DNA of 64,000 bases from contig NZ_PZJX01000039.1 of the NCBI RefSeq assembly GCF_003034915.1, positions 1 through 64,000 of the forward strand, read 5' to 3'. This document shows, one piece after another, positions 49,644-58,396 of this stretch. Numbering within the stretch: the first letter of the stretch is position 1; each line of letters starts with the position of its first letter. The position numbers were made by a program, and so were the translations under genes. The notes beneath the pieces are model-generated. The model saw only the letters and a program-made list of their open reading frames with translations. It was not told the DNA's origin and did not search any database. The stretch comes from Mesorhizobium helmanticense. Its GTDB lineage: Bacteria > Pseudomonadota > Alphaproteobacteria > Rhizobiales > Rhizobiaceae.

Positions 49644-50864
49644 TTAGCCATTCGGCAGCGGCGCCGGGAGTAACAAGGTGGTCGTGAATCCGGCCACTGG
49701 CGGCGTCATCCAGCGGCGCGCCCGCCCGTGCCCGAACGACTGCACCTTGCCGGCCTCGGCGAGTTGCTCAAGCGCGCGCTGCACGCTGCGCTGGCCGGCG
49801 CCAAGCGCCAGCGCCAGCGCCGAGCTTGCCCAGGATTCACCATCGGCAAGGAAGGCAAGCACCGTCGCGTGCCGCTCTTCAATCGGCCGCGCCAACACCA
49901 CCACCTCGCCGGCATGGCGCGGCGCCAGCGCAAAGCCCCGGCTCGTCGCGCCGATGTCGGCCAGCGTCCGCAGTTCGGCGCGCAGCCGGCCGATTTCGAC
50001 CCGCAGCCGCGCGCGATGCGATTCATCGGCGTGCTTGCCGCCGAAGGCCCGCGCGATAAGCGTCGCCCTCGACACATCTCCAGGCCAGGCCTCGGCCAGC
50101 GCGCGGGCCAGCGCAAACAGCACCGGGCGCGTTGCCAGCGAGACCGTGGTTTTCTGCCGGCGCGCGACATAACGGAAGGTATCGACGACCAGCGCCGGCG
50201 ACGCCTGCAACGTCTCGACTTCCTCAAGCAGCAGCGGGCGCTCCTCACCCCGTGCGATGAGCCGCGCCGCCGGCGTCTCCAGCGCCAGGAATGCGCTGTC
50301 GACCTCCGCCATAAGGCCCGGGATGCCGGCCTGGCGCGCGGCATGGCGTGCCCACTCCAGCGCCGTGCGGGCTTTTCTCGTCTTGAGACGCCGCATCGCG
50401 ATGCCGGCGACAGCCAGTTCGTGCGCGGCCCTGGAGGCCGGTGGAAGCGGCCCCGGATCGAGCCCTGCCAGCACATGCTCGGCCTCGTCGAGCCGGCCGA
50501 TCAGCAGCAGGCGCCGCACTTCGAGGTGTCCGGCATGCGCGGCGTTCAGCCGGTCGCCATGCTTTTCCAGCGTTGCCCGCGCAGTGTCGAGCGCCTTGGC
50601 CGGCCAGCCGAGGTCACGCGAGACCAGCGCGATCTCGGCCTCTGCGACGATGCATCTGGCGCGCGCCACCGCTTCCTTCGGGCCGAAGGCGCGCACGGCT
50701 CGCCGCAACAGCAGCTTGGCGCGATCGAGGTCGCCGAGCTGGGCCATGGCGATGCCGCGCAAGGCGAGGGCCGGGGCATCCTCGCGCAAGGCGACGCGGT
50801 CGAGCGCGCCGAGCGGATCACCCGCCGCCAGCGCCAGTGCCGCGGCCGTGATCAGCGAGTCCAT
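49644..50864 (-). CDS. TPR-containing transcriptional regulator with winged-helix domains
   Basis: The 406-residue protein has an N-terminal alpha-solenoid of TPR-like repeats (residues about 1-190, with ALRGIAMAQLGDLDRAKLLL and similar). A winged helix follows (near 245-320: ATLIARAFGGKHADESHRAR, then a RLRVEIGRLRAEL helix), and a second helix-turn-helix (near 340-385: SALALALGAGQRSVQRALEQ) ends the protein. Helix-loop arrangement recalls SARP or BTAD-type regulators in reverse order. It is divergent from a DUF899 gene and upstream of a beta-propeller gene, either of which may be its target. Confidence 0.75.
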   Translation of the reverse strand: MDSLITAAALALAAGDPLGALDRVALREDAPALALRGIAMAQLGDLDRAKLLLRRAVRAFGPKEAVARARCIVAEAEIALVSRDLGWPAKALDTARATLEKHGDRLNAAHAGHLEVRRLLLIGRLDEAEHVLAGLDPGPLPPASRAAHELAVAGIAMRRLKTRKARTALEWARHAARQAGIPGLMAEVDSAFLALETPAARLIARGEERPLLLEEVETLQASPALVVDTFRYVARRQKTTVSLATRPVLFALARALAEAWPGDVSRATLIARAFGGKHADESHRARLRVEIGRLRAELRTLADIGATSRGFALAPRHAGEVVVLARPIEERHATVLAFLADGESWASSALALALGAGQRSVQRALEQLAEAGKVQSFGHGRARRWMTPPVAGFTTTLLLPAPLPNG

Positions 50865-50994
50865 TCAGTCACATCAAATCCCGTCACACTTGTAACTCCC
50901 ACCTTTCAGCGCAAGGGGCCTACTCTATCTCACGAACCGCAAGCAACAACACGTCGCGCCGGTGGCACGACACAGGCTGGCAAAGGAGAAGACC

Positions 50995-51744
50995 ATGACC
51001 AAGCACACCGCAATGAAGACACCACCTGTCGTTTCGCAACAAGCGTGGGAGGCCGCGCGCGAAGAGCTGCTGGTGAAGGAAAAGGCCGCGCTGCGCGCCA
51101 AGGACGCGCTTGCCGCCGAGCGTCGGCGCATGCCGTGGATGGCGGTGGAAAAGGCCTATACGTTCGAGGGGCCTGACGGGAAGGCGAGCTTGCTCGACCT
51201 GTTCGAGGGCCGCCGCCAGCTTATCGTCTACCGCGCCTTCTTCGAGCCGGGCGTGCATGGCTGGCCCGATCATGCTTGCCGCGGCTGTTCGCTGGGAGCC
51301 GATCAGGTCGGCAATCTCGCCCATCTGAACGCCCGCGACACCACGCTCGTCTACGCCTCGCGCGCGCCGCAGGCCGACATTGCGCGGCTGAAGAAGCGGA
51401 TGGGCTGGGAGATGCCCTGGTACACCATCACCGACAGCTTCGATGCCGACTTCGGTGTCGATGAGTGGCACGGCCACAACGTGTTCATCCGTGACGGCGA
51501 CCGCATCTTCCGCACCTATTTCATCAACAGCCGCGGCGACGAGGCGATGGGCACCGTCTGGAGCTATCTCGACGCGACGCCGCTCGGCCGCCAGGAGGTC
51601 TGGGAGGACTCGCCCGAAGGCTACCCCCAGACCCCGACCTACAAATGGTGGAACTGGCACGACAATTACGACGCCGCGCCCGACAAGAAATGGGCCGAGG
51701 TGTCGGATGCCGGCGAGGCGGCGTTCCGAGACAAGGACGGCTAA
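50995..51744 (+). CDS. DUF899 thioredoxin-fold protein
   Basis: The 249-residue protein starts at 50995 after an AAAGGAGAA ribosome site. It has the DUF899 pattern: VSQQAWEAAREELLVKEKA, RRRMPWMAVEKAYTFEGPDG, HACRGCSLGADQVGNLAHLN and WHGHNVFIRDGDRIFRTYF, with the thioredoxin-like CxxC at CRGC. These proteins are predicted redox enzymes. It is divergent from the TPR regulator, which may control it. Confidence 0.9.
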   Translation: MTKHTAMKTPPVVSQQAWEAAREELLVKEKAALRAKDALAAERRRMPWMAVEKAYTFEGPDGKASLLDLFEGRRQLIVYRAFFEPGVHGWPDHACRGCSLGADQVGNLAHLNARDTTLVYASRAPQADIARLKKRMGWEMPWYTITDSFDADFGVDEWHGHNVFIRDGDRIFRTYFINSRGDEAMGTVWSYLDATPLGRQEVWEDSPEGYPQTPTYKWWNWHDNYDAAPDKKWAEVSDAGEAAFRDKDG

Positions 51745-51843
51745 GGCGATGGATTTGGCGGGAGCGCCCGGCGCCGTTCACGCGTGGCGCCGGAGCTCCG
51801 CTCCCATTGGCTCGCGCCAGCGCTCTATTGCAGGAGACAGATC

Positions 51844-52125
51844 ATGAGCACGATCCATACAGATGCCGGCAGCGCGCTCCCCGGTGAAAACGCAAACGCG
51901 GCTGGCGCGGCAGCCCCTGGCATTGCCGATTGGCTGTGCCTTGCCGCGGCACCGACCTTCGCCCTGATGGCGCTGCTCACCATTTTCAGCGGCGATGCGG
52001 CGATGCTATGCATGGGCGCGCCAGAAGCTTCGCCACTCACCAGCATGGCGGCGATGTATCTTTTGATGAGCGCCTTCCATCTGGCGCCATGGCTGAGGGT
52101 GATTTCCGGCCGACACGCCCGGTAG
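51844..52125 (+). CDS. Small membrane protein
   Basis: The 93-residue protein begins at the ATG at 51844 with GGAG upstream and has two hydrophobic segments (IADWLCLAAAPTFALMALLT and a second MAAMYLLMSAFHLAPWL). It resembles small conserved membrane proteins of unknown function found after DUF899 genes. It lies 99 bp downstream of the DUF899 gene and may be cotranscribed. Confidence 0.65.
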   Translation: MSTIHTDAGSALPGENANAAGAAAPGIADWLCLAAAPTFALMALLTIFSGDAAMLCMGAPEASPLTSMAAMYLLMSAFHLAPWLRVISGRHAR

Positions 52126-52221
52126 GGGCCATCCAATCCCTTGTCCATCCGAGGGCGACGCTGCCAATCTCCCATATGAGGTAGATCAGCAGCGTCGCCG
52201 TCGGCTCTTCGGGCTTGACTT

Positions 52222-53076
52222 TCAGAACAAAAATGCCGCCGTGGCGGGGTTCGGGCCGTTGCGGCCGTCGGGCGAATCCATGCCGCGGATGGCCTCGAGG
52301 TCGTTCGGTCCCAGCTCGAAATCGAAGACGTCGAAATTGGCGGCGATCCGCTCCTGATGGATAGACTTCGGAATGACGATCAGCCCTTCCTGAAGATGCC
52401 ACCGGATGATGATCTGGGCCACCGACTTGCCGTGCTTCCTGGCGATGCCGGAAAGGGTCGGGTCGTTTAACAGCCGGCCGCTGCCCAGCGGGCTCCAGCT
52501 CTCGATGCGGATGTCGTGCCGAGAGTGGTACTCCCTGACGTCGCGCTGCTGAAAGCGGGGATGCAGTTCGATCTGGTTGACCGTGGGTGTCACACCGGTC
52601 TCGCCGATGATCCGCTCCAGATGGTCCTGGTTGAAATTCGAGACGCCGATCGACTTGATGCGGCCGGCTCGCCTGAGGTCGATCAGTGTCTTCCATGCCT
52701 CGACATATTTATCCTGGCTGGGCACCGGCCAGTGGATCAGGAACAGATCGATCCGGTCTATGCCGAGCTTGCTCATCGTCTCGTCGAAAGCCCGCAGGGC
52801 GGCGTCACGCTGATGCGCGCCATTGCGCAGTTTCGAGGTGATGAACAGCTCGCGTCTCGGCACGCCGGCCGCGCGGATTGCCTGTCCGACCCCTTCCTCG
52901 TTCTGATAGCCCTCGGCGGTATCGATCAATCTGTAGCCGGCCTCGATCCCCCAGCCCACGACTTGCGCCGTGACGGCTGGATCGACCTGCCACACGCCAA
53001 GGCCGATCTGGGGAATGACGGACCCATCGTTCAAGGCAATCTGTTCGGGTCTGTTCAAGGTATTCTGTTCAGGCAT
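52222..53076 (-). CDS. Aldo/keto reductase
   Basis: The 284-residue TIM-barrel protein has the AKR signature: IQIGLGVWQ-type opening (IPQIGLGVWQVDPAV), DTAEGYQNEEGVGQAIRAAG with the catalytic Asp and Tyr, TSKLRNGAH (catalytic Lys), FLIHWPVP (His) and GVSNFNQDHLERII. It is of the 2,5-diketo-gluconate/prostaglandin reductase group and uses NADPH. The frame extends to 53094, but GGAGAAGGA sits before 53076, favouring that start. Confidence 0.9.
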   Translation of the reverse strand: MPEQNTLNRPEQIALNDGSVIPQIGLGVWQVDPAVTAQVVGWGIEAGYRLIDTAEGYQNEEGVGQAIRAAGVPRRELFITSKLRNGAHQRDAALRAFDETMSKLGIDRIDLFLIHWPVPSQDKYVEAWKTLIDLRRAGRIKSIGVSNFNQDHLERIIGETGVTPTVNQIELHPRFQQRDVREYHSRHDIRIESWSPLGSGRLLNDPTLSGIARKHGKSVAQIIIRWHLQEGLIVIPKSIHQERIAANFDVFDFELGPNDLEAIRGMDSPDGRNGPNPATAAFLF

Positions 53077-53345
53077 GTTCAGGTCCTTCTCCATCGTTCC
53101 GCCCGGCGCACGCTCTATCTAGTCTCAATGCCCGCCAAGGCGAGTCGCTATCAGGCAAATGTGAGGACAAAGAGGTACGGGGCTGATCCACCTAAGCTTC
53201 TGGTAGCGAGAAGCAGGAGGCATTGCTGCACGTGGCTTGCTCGATGAGTTTTCCAGGGAAAATGTGATTTTCCAGGGAAAGCCGGATCCGGAGGATGTCG
53301 GCCAAAGATGTGATATTCTGTGGGTGTGTTCTGGAGGAGACTGCA

Positions 53346-53981
53346 TTGATAACAAGTTTGGAGGCCGAAGGCGCCAGGGGTTGGTCGAACCTGCTGGTCG
53401 CGGCGGAAAAAGGCGATGCGCAGGCCGTCCGATCGGAACTGGCGGCCGGCGCCGATATCAACGAAATGGACGAAGGCGGCTGGTCGGCGCTTCATCTTGC
53501 CGCCCTCAATGCCCGCATCGCGGTGGTCGAAACGTTGATCGAACACCCGGCAATCGATGTGAACTCCAGGAACAAATGGAAGAGCACGCCTTTGAGCCTG
53601 GCTTCGGCCGGGGGCCATTACGCCCCTGTTTCGGCCCTCGTAAAACATCCCAAAATAGAGATCAATGCGCGTGCCGACTACTATGGCAGAACGGCGCTGA
53701 TTGAAGCAGCAAAGAACGGGCATCTGGATGTCGTCAAATTGCTTCTGGAGAATGGTGCCGACGTAAACCTGCCGGACAAGACAGGACGAAACAACGCGCT
53801 CATCGAAGCCATCAAGGGCCGGCACTACGAGATCGCGGAATATTTGCTGGAATCGGGGAAAGTGAACTTTCTCAACAAGGAGATGAGGCTGAACGCCCTG
53901 ATCTGGGCGGGCAGCAGCCGTAACCGTCACCTCATCGAAAAGCTGGAAGCCGCGATCCATAGTTTCTTCGAGGGCAAGTAA
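53346..53981 (+). CDS. Ankyrin repeat protein
   Basis: The 211-residue protein has four to five ankyrin repeats: LLVAAEKGDAQAVRSELAAG, then GWSALHLAALNARIAVVETL, RTALIEAAKNGHLDVVKLLL and NALIEAIKGRHYEIAEYLLE. No signal or transmembrane segment is seen. The start is taken as the TTG at 53346, with GGAGGAG eight bases upstream; an ATG at 53295 lacks a ribosome site. A decayed partial copy of its 3' half lies at 56338-56540. Ankyrin proteins in bacteria bind other proteins, and many act beside a partner gene; none is evident here. Confidence 0.85.
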   Translation: MITSLEAEGARGWSNLLVAAEKGDAQAVRSELAAGADINEMDEGGWSALHLAALNARIAVVETLIEHPAIDVNSRNKWKSTPLSLASAGGHYAPVSALVKHPKIEINARADYYGRTALIEAAKNGHLDVVKLLLENGADVNLPDKTGRNNALIEAIKGRHYEIAEYLLESGKVNFLNKEMRLNALIWAGSSRNRHLIEKLEAAIHSFFEGK

Positions 53982-54027
53982 GCTCGCTTCCCACTACAGC
54001 CAACCGCCGGCGCCAAGCGACCAGCAA

Positions 54028-54270
54028 TCATTTTCGCGCAATCGGCGTCGACCGGCTTTTGAGGAGGCGAAAGATCTGGAGCATGTTCAGACTGATGAAG
54101 AACATGTTCCAGGCGACCACGTTAAGCATTGGCTCTGGCTGGCTATAGAAATATGTTGCCAGGCAGCAGGCTGCCACGATCGTCAGGAGACGCAGACGCA
54201 GCATATCCATGGTAAAATACGCGATCACATACAGAATGTTCGCAAAGTTGACCAAAAGTTCCATGTTCAT
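54028..54270 (-). CDS. Popeye-like small membrane protein
   Basis: The 80-residue protein has three hydrophobic helices and begins MNMELLVNFANILYVIAYFT. It resembles the membrane part of Popeye-domain proteins, including the run MLRLRLLTIVAACCLATYFY and LNVVAWNMFFISLNMLQIFR. The cyclic nucleotide-binding half is absent, so it is a stand-alone membrane domain. It follows the exported AhpD-like gene by about 105 bp with a strong hairpin between. Confidence 0.7.
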   Translation of the reverse strand: MNMELLVNFANILYVIAYFTMDMLRLRLLTIVAACCLATYFYSQPEPMLNVVAWNMFFISLNMLQIFRLLKSRSTPIARK

Positions 54271-54324
54271 GTCCTTCCGGCGACGCCTTTGCCGGTGTTG
54301 GCGGGCCCGTTGCTTTCCGGGGCG

Positions 54325-54357
54325 CTACCCAGGGCGGCAAGCCGCCGCCCTGGGTAG
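54325..54357. terminator. Strong stem-loop between the AhpD-like and Popeye-like genes
   Basis: CTACCCAGGGCGGC (54325-54338) pairs perfectly with GCCGCCCTGGGTAG (54344-54357) around a five-base loop. It lies 18 bases after the stop of the AhpD-like gene on the minus strand. No T-run is present. Confidence 0.65.
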
Positions 54358-54375
54358 AACAGTTGAGACCTGCTC

Positions 54376-54816
54376 TTACTCGCCGCCGAAATCGGCCTTG
54401 AAGGTTTCGAAATCCACCTGGAGACCGTTCAACACCGTGCTCCAGTGGCGCACATACGCCGCCTGCACGACGGCTTCGGCGACTTCCTCGTCCGTCGCGC
54501 CTGCTTTCTTGGCGAGGCTGGTTTCGAGCCAGATGCAGTACTGACAGGGGATCTGCGCCGCGACCGCGAGGTTGATCAGCGACTTGACTTTCGGATCGAG
54601 CTTGTTGCTCGGGTCCGCTGCAAGGCCCTTGCTCATGGCCCAGGCACCGGCGACGGCGCTCTTAGGATACGCCTTCACGTAGCCCGGCACGAAGCCGTAG
54701 GCAGCCTGGACGTCCCTATAAGTCTGTTCGGGCGTCGGCATCTGCTGGGCTTTGGCCGGCGCTGCGAAGGCGAGAGAGGCAACAGCGAACGCTGCAGCGA
54801 TGTAGGTCAGTTTCAT
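54376..54816 (-). CDS. Exported carboxymuconolactone decarboxylase / AhpD-like protein
   Basis: The 146-residue precursor has a Sec signal peptide (MKLTYIAAAFAVASLAFA, cleavage near AKA-QQ at 23-24). The mature part is a carboxymuconolactone decarboxylase-fold domain with a redox pair Cys91-x-x-Cys94 in QIPCQYCIWLE and the following SLAKKAGATDEEVAEAV. AhpD-like proteins with such a pair act as peroxidase partners; an exported form would work in the periplasm. Upstream lies a set of GGTTCG dyads at 54857-54886. Confidence 0.88.
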   Translation of the reverse strand: MKLTYIAAAFAVASLAFAAPAKAQQMPTPEQTYRDVQAAYGFVPGYVKAYPKSAVAGAWAMSKGLAADPSNKLDPKVKSLINLAVAAQIPCQYCIWLETSLAKKAGATDEEVAEAVVQAAYVRHWSTVLNGLQVDFETFKADFGGE

Positions 54817-55184
54817 GATCGTTTCCTTTCAGGTTCACCCCCCTCTTGAAGGCAGGCGAACGGGTTCGGGCGAACCTGATGGTTCGGCCGGTTTGTCAAA
54901 TTCCGAAGCTTTTCAGTGGCTTCGAGCGAAGTCTGACGACGAGATCGGGCACGTCCTTTTTCGAGGACGGCTGCGGGCCAGCATCGACAGATTGGTCGTC
55001 TCCAGATGGTTGCCGACGTGCCCTCCACTTGGTGTCGTTGAGCGGCGAGCCGGGTTCCACTTGGGTGGCTGGTGTCTATGCGGGAGGAGCTTGAGGGAAC
55101 AGGTCAGCTTTGGAAATAAACGGTCCGAAACGGACAGGTTGGCGCGCAAGCCAATGTCAAGCTGCAAGCGGCGTGTACAATCTT
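54817..55184. other. Intergenic region with GGTTCG dyads
   Basis: The 368-bp region between the AhpD-like gene and the AraC/GlxA gene holds GGTTCG-GG-CGAACC (54863-54876), an overlapping CGAAC-GG-GTTCG (54857-54868) and a further GGTTCG half (54881-54886), placed where a promoter for the AhpD-like gene is expected. The remaining part to 55184 has only non-coding-looking frames. Confidence 0.55.
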
Positions 55185-56228
55185 CTATCCAGCGGCAGCC
55201 TGGAAGAACGCGGCCGGAGGCGGAAGCATGCGGCGGCGGTATGCGGCCGGTGAAAGACCGACAAGTTTCCTGAACAGGCGACGGAAACTCGACGCCTCGA
55301 CATAGCCGACCTCGCCCGCTATGTCGTCCGGCGGCATGTCGGTGGTTTCGAGCAGATGCTTGGCTTCCTCGATGCGCAGCGTCTGGACATATTCAATGGG
55401 GGACTGGCCGGTGGCAGCGCGAAAGCGACGCAGGAAGCTGCGCTCGGTAAGCCCGCTCTGCTCAACCATCGCCGCGACCGGGGTCGCGCTTGCATAGTTG
55501 TCACCTGCCCACAACTGCGCGGCGCCGACCAGCGGGTCCTTGTGCTGGCGCGTGACGGTGAGCGAGGCGAAGGGGAGCTGCCCGTCTGCATGCCACTGCA
55601 GCAGGAAGAACTTTGCGATGCGACGCGCCTCCTCCAGGCTGTGGACCCGCGCGATAAGATAAAGCAGCAGATCGTGCCAGGACGTCGTGCTGCCGGCCGT
55701 GATGACACGGTGGCCTTCGCCAGCCGGCACCAGCACGCGCTCCTTGCGCAGCTTGATCCGCGGAAACCGGCTGCGAAAATCGTTCTCCCACGCCCAATGG
55801 GTGGTCGCATCTTCTCCGTCCAGCAGGCCGGTCATCGCAAGCAGGGTCGAACCCGTACAGACGGAGCACACAATGGCGCCTTCGGCGTGGGCTCCGCAGA
55901 TCCAGTCGGCGATAGCGGAATAGGTGTTGGGCACTGGATCGCCCGGCATCACCGCCAGATCCGGTATGATCACGATGTCGGGCGACGGATGATCGGCGAA
56001 ACGGCCGTCCGGGTGGATCGTCGCACCGTTGAATGTACGCAATGGCTGGCCATCCATGGAGAGAACAACCGGCTTGAAAACGGGGGCAGGGTGCTGCCGG
56101 TGCAAAAGCTGCCATGCAAGCCCTACCGAGGACATGACTTCGTAGATGCCGTAGACAACCGAGGCGGCAGCCTCCGGCGTTGCGACAATCGCAATCGCCA
56201 GGGGATCGTCAGGCTTGCGTTGCTTCAT
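55185..56228 (-). CDS. AraC family regulator with DJ-1/PfpI domain (GlxA-like)
   Basis: The 347-residue protein combines an N-terminal DJ-1/PfpI-type domain (residues about 10-195: VVYGIYEVMSS, IVCSVCTGSTLLAMTGLLDG with the nucleophile-elbow Cys) and a C-terminal AraC double helix-turn-helix (ERSFLRRFRAATGQSPIEYV, RIEEAKHLLETTDMPPDDIA, ASSFRRLFRKLVGLSPAAYR). This is the GlxA arrangement; GlxA-type regulators often control choline, betaine or amino acid metabolism. No target gene is obvious; it is the last gene on its strand before the ankyrin remnant. Confidence 0.92.
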   Translation of the reverse strand: MKQRKPDDPLAIAIVATPEAAASVVYGIYEVMSSVGLAWQLLHRQHPAPVFKPVVLSMDGQPLRTFNGATIHPDGRFADHPSPDIVIIPDLAVMPGDPVPNTYSAIADWICGAHAEGAIVCSVCTGSTLLAMTGLLDGEDATTHWAWENDFRSRFPRIKLRKERVLVPAGEGHRVITAGSTTSWHDLLLYLIARVHSLEEARRIAKFFLLQWHADGQLPFASLTVTRQHKDPLVGAAQLWAGDNYASATPVAAMVEQSGLTERSFLRRFRAATGQSPIEYVQTLRIEEAKHLLETTDMPPDDIAGEVGYVEASSFRRLFRKLVGLSPAAYRRRMLPPPAAFFQAAAG

Positions 56229-56337
56229 GTCCGTTTTGCACCGTTTCGCGTCAAATGAAAGCTAGCATTTTACGACGAGTGCGAACAGCGCAGGCCGCAC
56301 GGTAATCAGAATTGCCCTGGGATTCTCGGCCCTTTGG

Positions 56338-56540
56338 GCAAGATAGAACGAAACAACGCGCTCATCGAGGCCATCAAGGGCGGCACTATGAGATCGCTGA
56401 ATATTTGCTGGAATCCGGGAAAGTGAATTTCTCAACAAGGAGATGCGGCTGAACGCCCTGATCTGGGCTGGCAGCAGTCGTAACCGTCATCTCACGAGAA
56501 GCTGGAAGCCGCGATCCATCATTTCTTCGAGGGCAAATAG
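56338..56540 (+). pseudogene. Decayed partial copy of the ankyrin gene 3' half
   Basis: This 203-bp stretch matches 53778-53981 closely, including the shared run GAACGCCCTGATCTGGGC, but has three single-base deletions: in the ATCAAGGGC-GGCAC region, before TTTCTCAACAAGG and in CATCTCA-CGAG. These break the frame, and there is no start or promoter. It corresponds to the last 68 codons of the ankyrin protein, up to a TAG at the same place. A duplication followed by decay is the simple reading; the order of events is inferred. Confidence 0.85.
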
Positions 56541-56935
56541 CTGTTGCCGAAGCAAGACCTGGCCCGATGATTGCCACTTGCCGGCTTCGGCGTCTCCAAC
56601 CCGTGAGGAGAATGTCGCCCTCTCTCGGCTAGAAGCCACGCGGCCCTACGCGAGGAAGTTGTACTGGAGGCATAATGATTAGCCGGCTTTATAATAAGTG
56701 CCCAGCATTCTTACGTTTTTCAATTCGGCTTCCATCGGCGAGGTGATGGTCGTATCGCGGTTTGTGTCATTCGAACAGACGAGGACAGTAGCCAAGCCTG
56801 TCCCTAGCGTTAACTTGGCCCTATGCGCTCACAATCGGGAGAGAGGTTGAGTTTGTATCCGGCCTGTATGGGAGGCGAGGATCAAACCCTGAAAGCTCCC
56901 TTCCTGATGGCGTTGTACGAGAAGGGAGTCCGGTT
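56541..56935. other. Intergenic region upstream of the coiled-coil gene
   Basis: Nothing gene-like is seen in these 395 bp. TATAAT at 56690-56695 could be a -10 element for the coiled-coil gene, but no good -35 lies at the right distance. The AAGGGAG ribosome site at about 56920 serves that gene. Confidence 0.45.
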
Positions 56936-58396
56936 ATGAAGTTCAAAGCTCTGATCAAGCGTGCCGAGGTTGTGGATGGAGCATTCGAGCAGCTCGAATC
57001 CGATCTGGCGAATGCGTTCGATGAATGTATCGACTTGGACGATGAGTGGCCGCCGGAGGACGCGGTCGGTATCTCGGACGAGAATCTCGCGGCCAGGAAT
57101 GACAACGCGCTGCTTGAGTACAATCCGCTGTCTGAGGACAATGCATTGCCAGAGGACAATTCGGGCGAAACCGCGCGGCGGCTGACTTCCCACGCCCAGA
57201 CGCGACTGGCTGCATTGAATGCCGTCGACGAGCTCTTCCACGATGCGCAGGACTATATGGGGGAGATCAATGCGAAGCTGTCGGAGATCGCGACCTCACA
57301 TCATTTGACAGGCGAATATTTGAAGCTTCTTCACGGCGACATTCTTCGCGCCAACGAATTGGAACTGACAAATGCCAGCCTGACCACGCAGCAAAGAGCG
57401 CTGTCGGACCAGCTTCACGATGCGACCAAAAAGCAGCGCGAGCGCGATAGCGCCATCGAGGCCCTGCAGCAGCGCGAGACAAGCCTGATCGAGGACAAGG
57501 AGGCGCTTCGCGGTGCGCTGGCCGCGGCCAGGCTGGAACTGGTCGTGGCAGCCAATGCGAGCGCGAAACGCGAGGCGGAGTTCGGCGATCTCGTCAAAAC
57601 GATTTCGGCCAAGACGGTCGAGGTCGACAGACGCTCGCGCGAGAACGAGATGCTGCGGGAAAAGCATGTCAGCCTGTCGATCGACCTCGACAAGGCGCTG
57701 AAGCGGGAAGCCGAGGCGCGGCACAGGCTGGATGAACTGTCGACTATCCACGCCAATGACGCGGCGCGGCTTGCCGACCTGCTGGCTGCGCTCGGCAAAA
57801 GCGAAAAAGAGGAAATGCGGCTGCAGAAATCACTCGATGTCGCGCAAGCCAAACTATCGGAAATGACCGAAACGGCGCGTATCAGGGAAGGCGACAAGGA
57901 AGCCGAACTGCAACGCAGCCTGGCCGAGATGAGCGGCCTGCGGTCTGAAATCCAGGGCCTGCAATCGCGATTGCAGCTTGCCTCGCACGAGAACAGCGAA
58001 GCCGCCGGCGAGATCGCCAGTCTCAAGGCTCAATGGAGCGATGCCGTTGCCGAAAAGCAGATCGCGGAGCAGAAATTGTCCGCGCTCATCAAGGAGAATG
58101 AGCACGACAAGATGAGCCTTTCGACGGTGAGCGCTAACCTTTCGCAGCTTTCCCTGCAGCAGGCTTCCGAACAGATTCAGCACGATGTCCAGAGGCAGGA
58201 ATGCGAGGATCTGCGCGCCGAAGTGGCGGCGCTCAACGCCCGGGTCAAGGAGCTGTTGCCCTATGAGCGGCTCCACAAGGTGACAAACGCCAGGTCGCGC
58301 GAAGACACCGTGGTCGAGATCGCCGGCGTGGTGGCGGAGAAGGCCCGCGCCACCAGCAGGCGGCGCGTCCGTCCGAGCCTGCGCGCCGCGTCATAG
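56936..58396 (+). CDS. Long coiled-coil protein of unknown function
   Basis: The 486-residue protein has an acidic N-terminal third (residues about 1-85, with the imperfect repeats NDNALLEYN and EDNALPEDN). A continuous coiled coil then runs from about 95 to 445, rich in Glu, Lys, Ala and Leu heptads (e.g. ALRGALAAARLELVVAANAS). A basic tail follows (ATSRRRVRPSLRAAS). No signal or transmembrane segment is present. It resembles filament-forming or chromosome/cytoskeleton-associated coiled-coil proteins of alphaproteobacteria, such as crescentin-like types, but no specific family is recognised. AAGGGAG precedes the ATG. Confidence 0.8.
   Translation: MKFKALIKRAEVVDGAFEQLESDLANAFDECIDLDDEWPPEDAVGISDENLAARNDNALLEYNPLSEDNALPEDNSGETARRLTSHAQTRLAALNAVDELFHDAQDYMGEINAKLSEIATSHHLTGEYLKLLHGDILRANELELTNASLTTQQRALSDQLHDATKKQRERDSAIEALQQRETSLIEDKEALRGALAAARLELVVAANASAKREAEFGDLVKTISAKTVEVDRRSRENEMLREKHVSLSIDLDKALKREAEARHRLDELSTIHANDAARLADLLAALGKSEKEEMRLQKSLDVAQAKLSEMTETARIREGDKEAELQRSLAEMSGLRSEIQGLQSRLQLASHENSEAAGEIASLKAQWSDAVAEKQIAEQKLSALIKENEHDKMSLSTVSANLSQLSLQQASEQIQHDVQRQECEDLRAEVAALNARVKELLPYERLHKVTNARSREDTVVEIAGVVAEKARATSRRRVRPSLRAAS

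Noticed and set aside
49728..51176. 482-codon frame running across the TPR regulator and into the DUF899 gene
   Set aside because: It spans a divergent promoter gap and is low-complexity Arg/Gln/His; the two real genes on each side have recognisable folds.
54815..55273. 152-codon plus-strand frame between the AhpD-like and AraC/GlxA genes
   Set aside because: It overlaps the ends of both flanking genes, and its composition and lack of start signals argue against coding.
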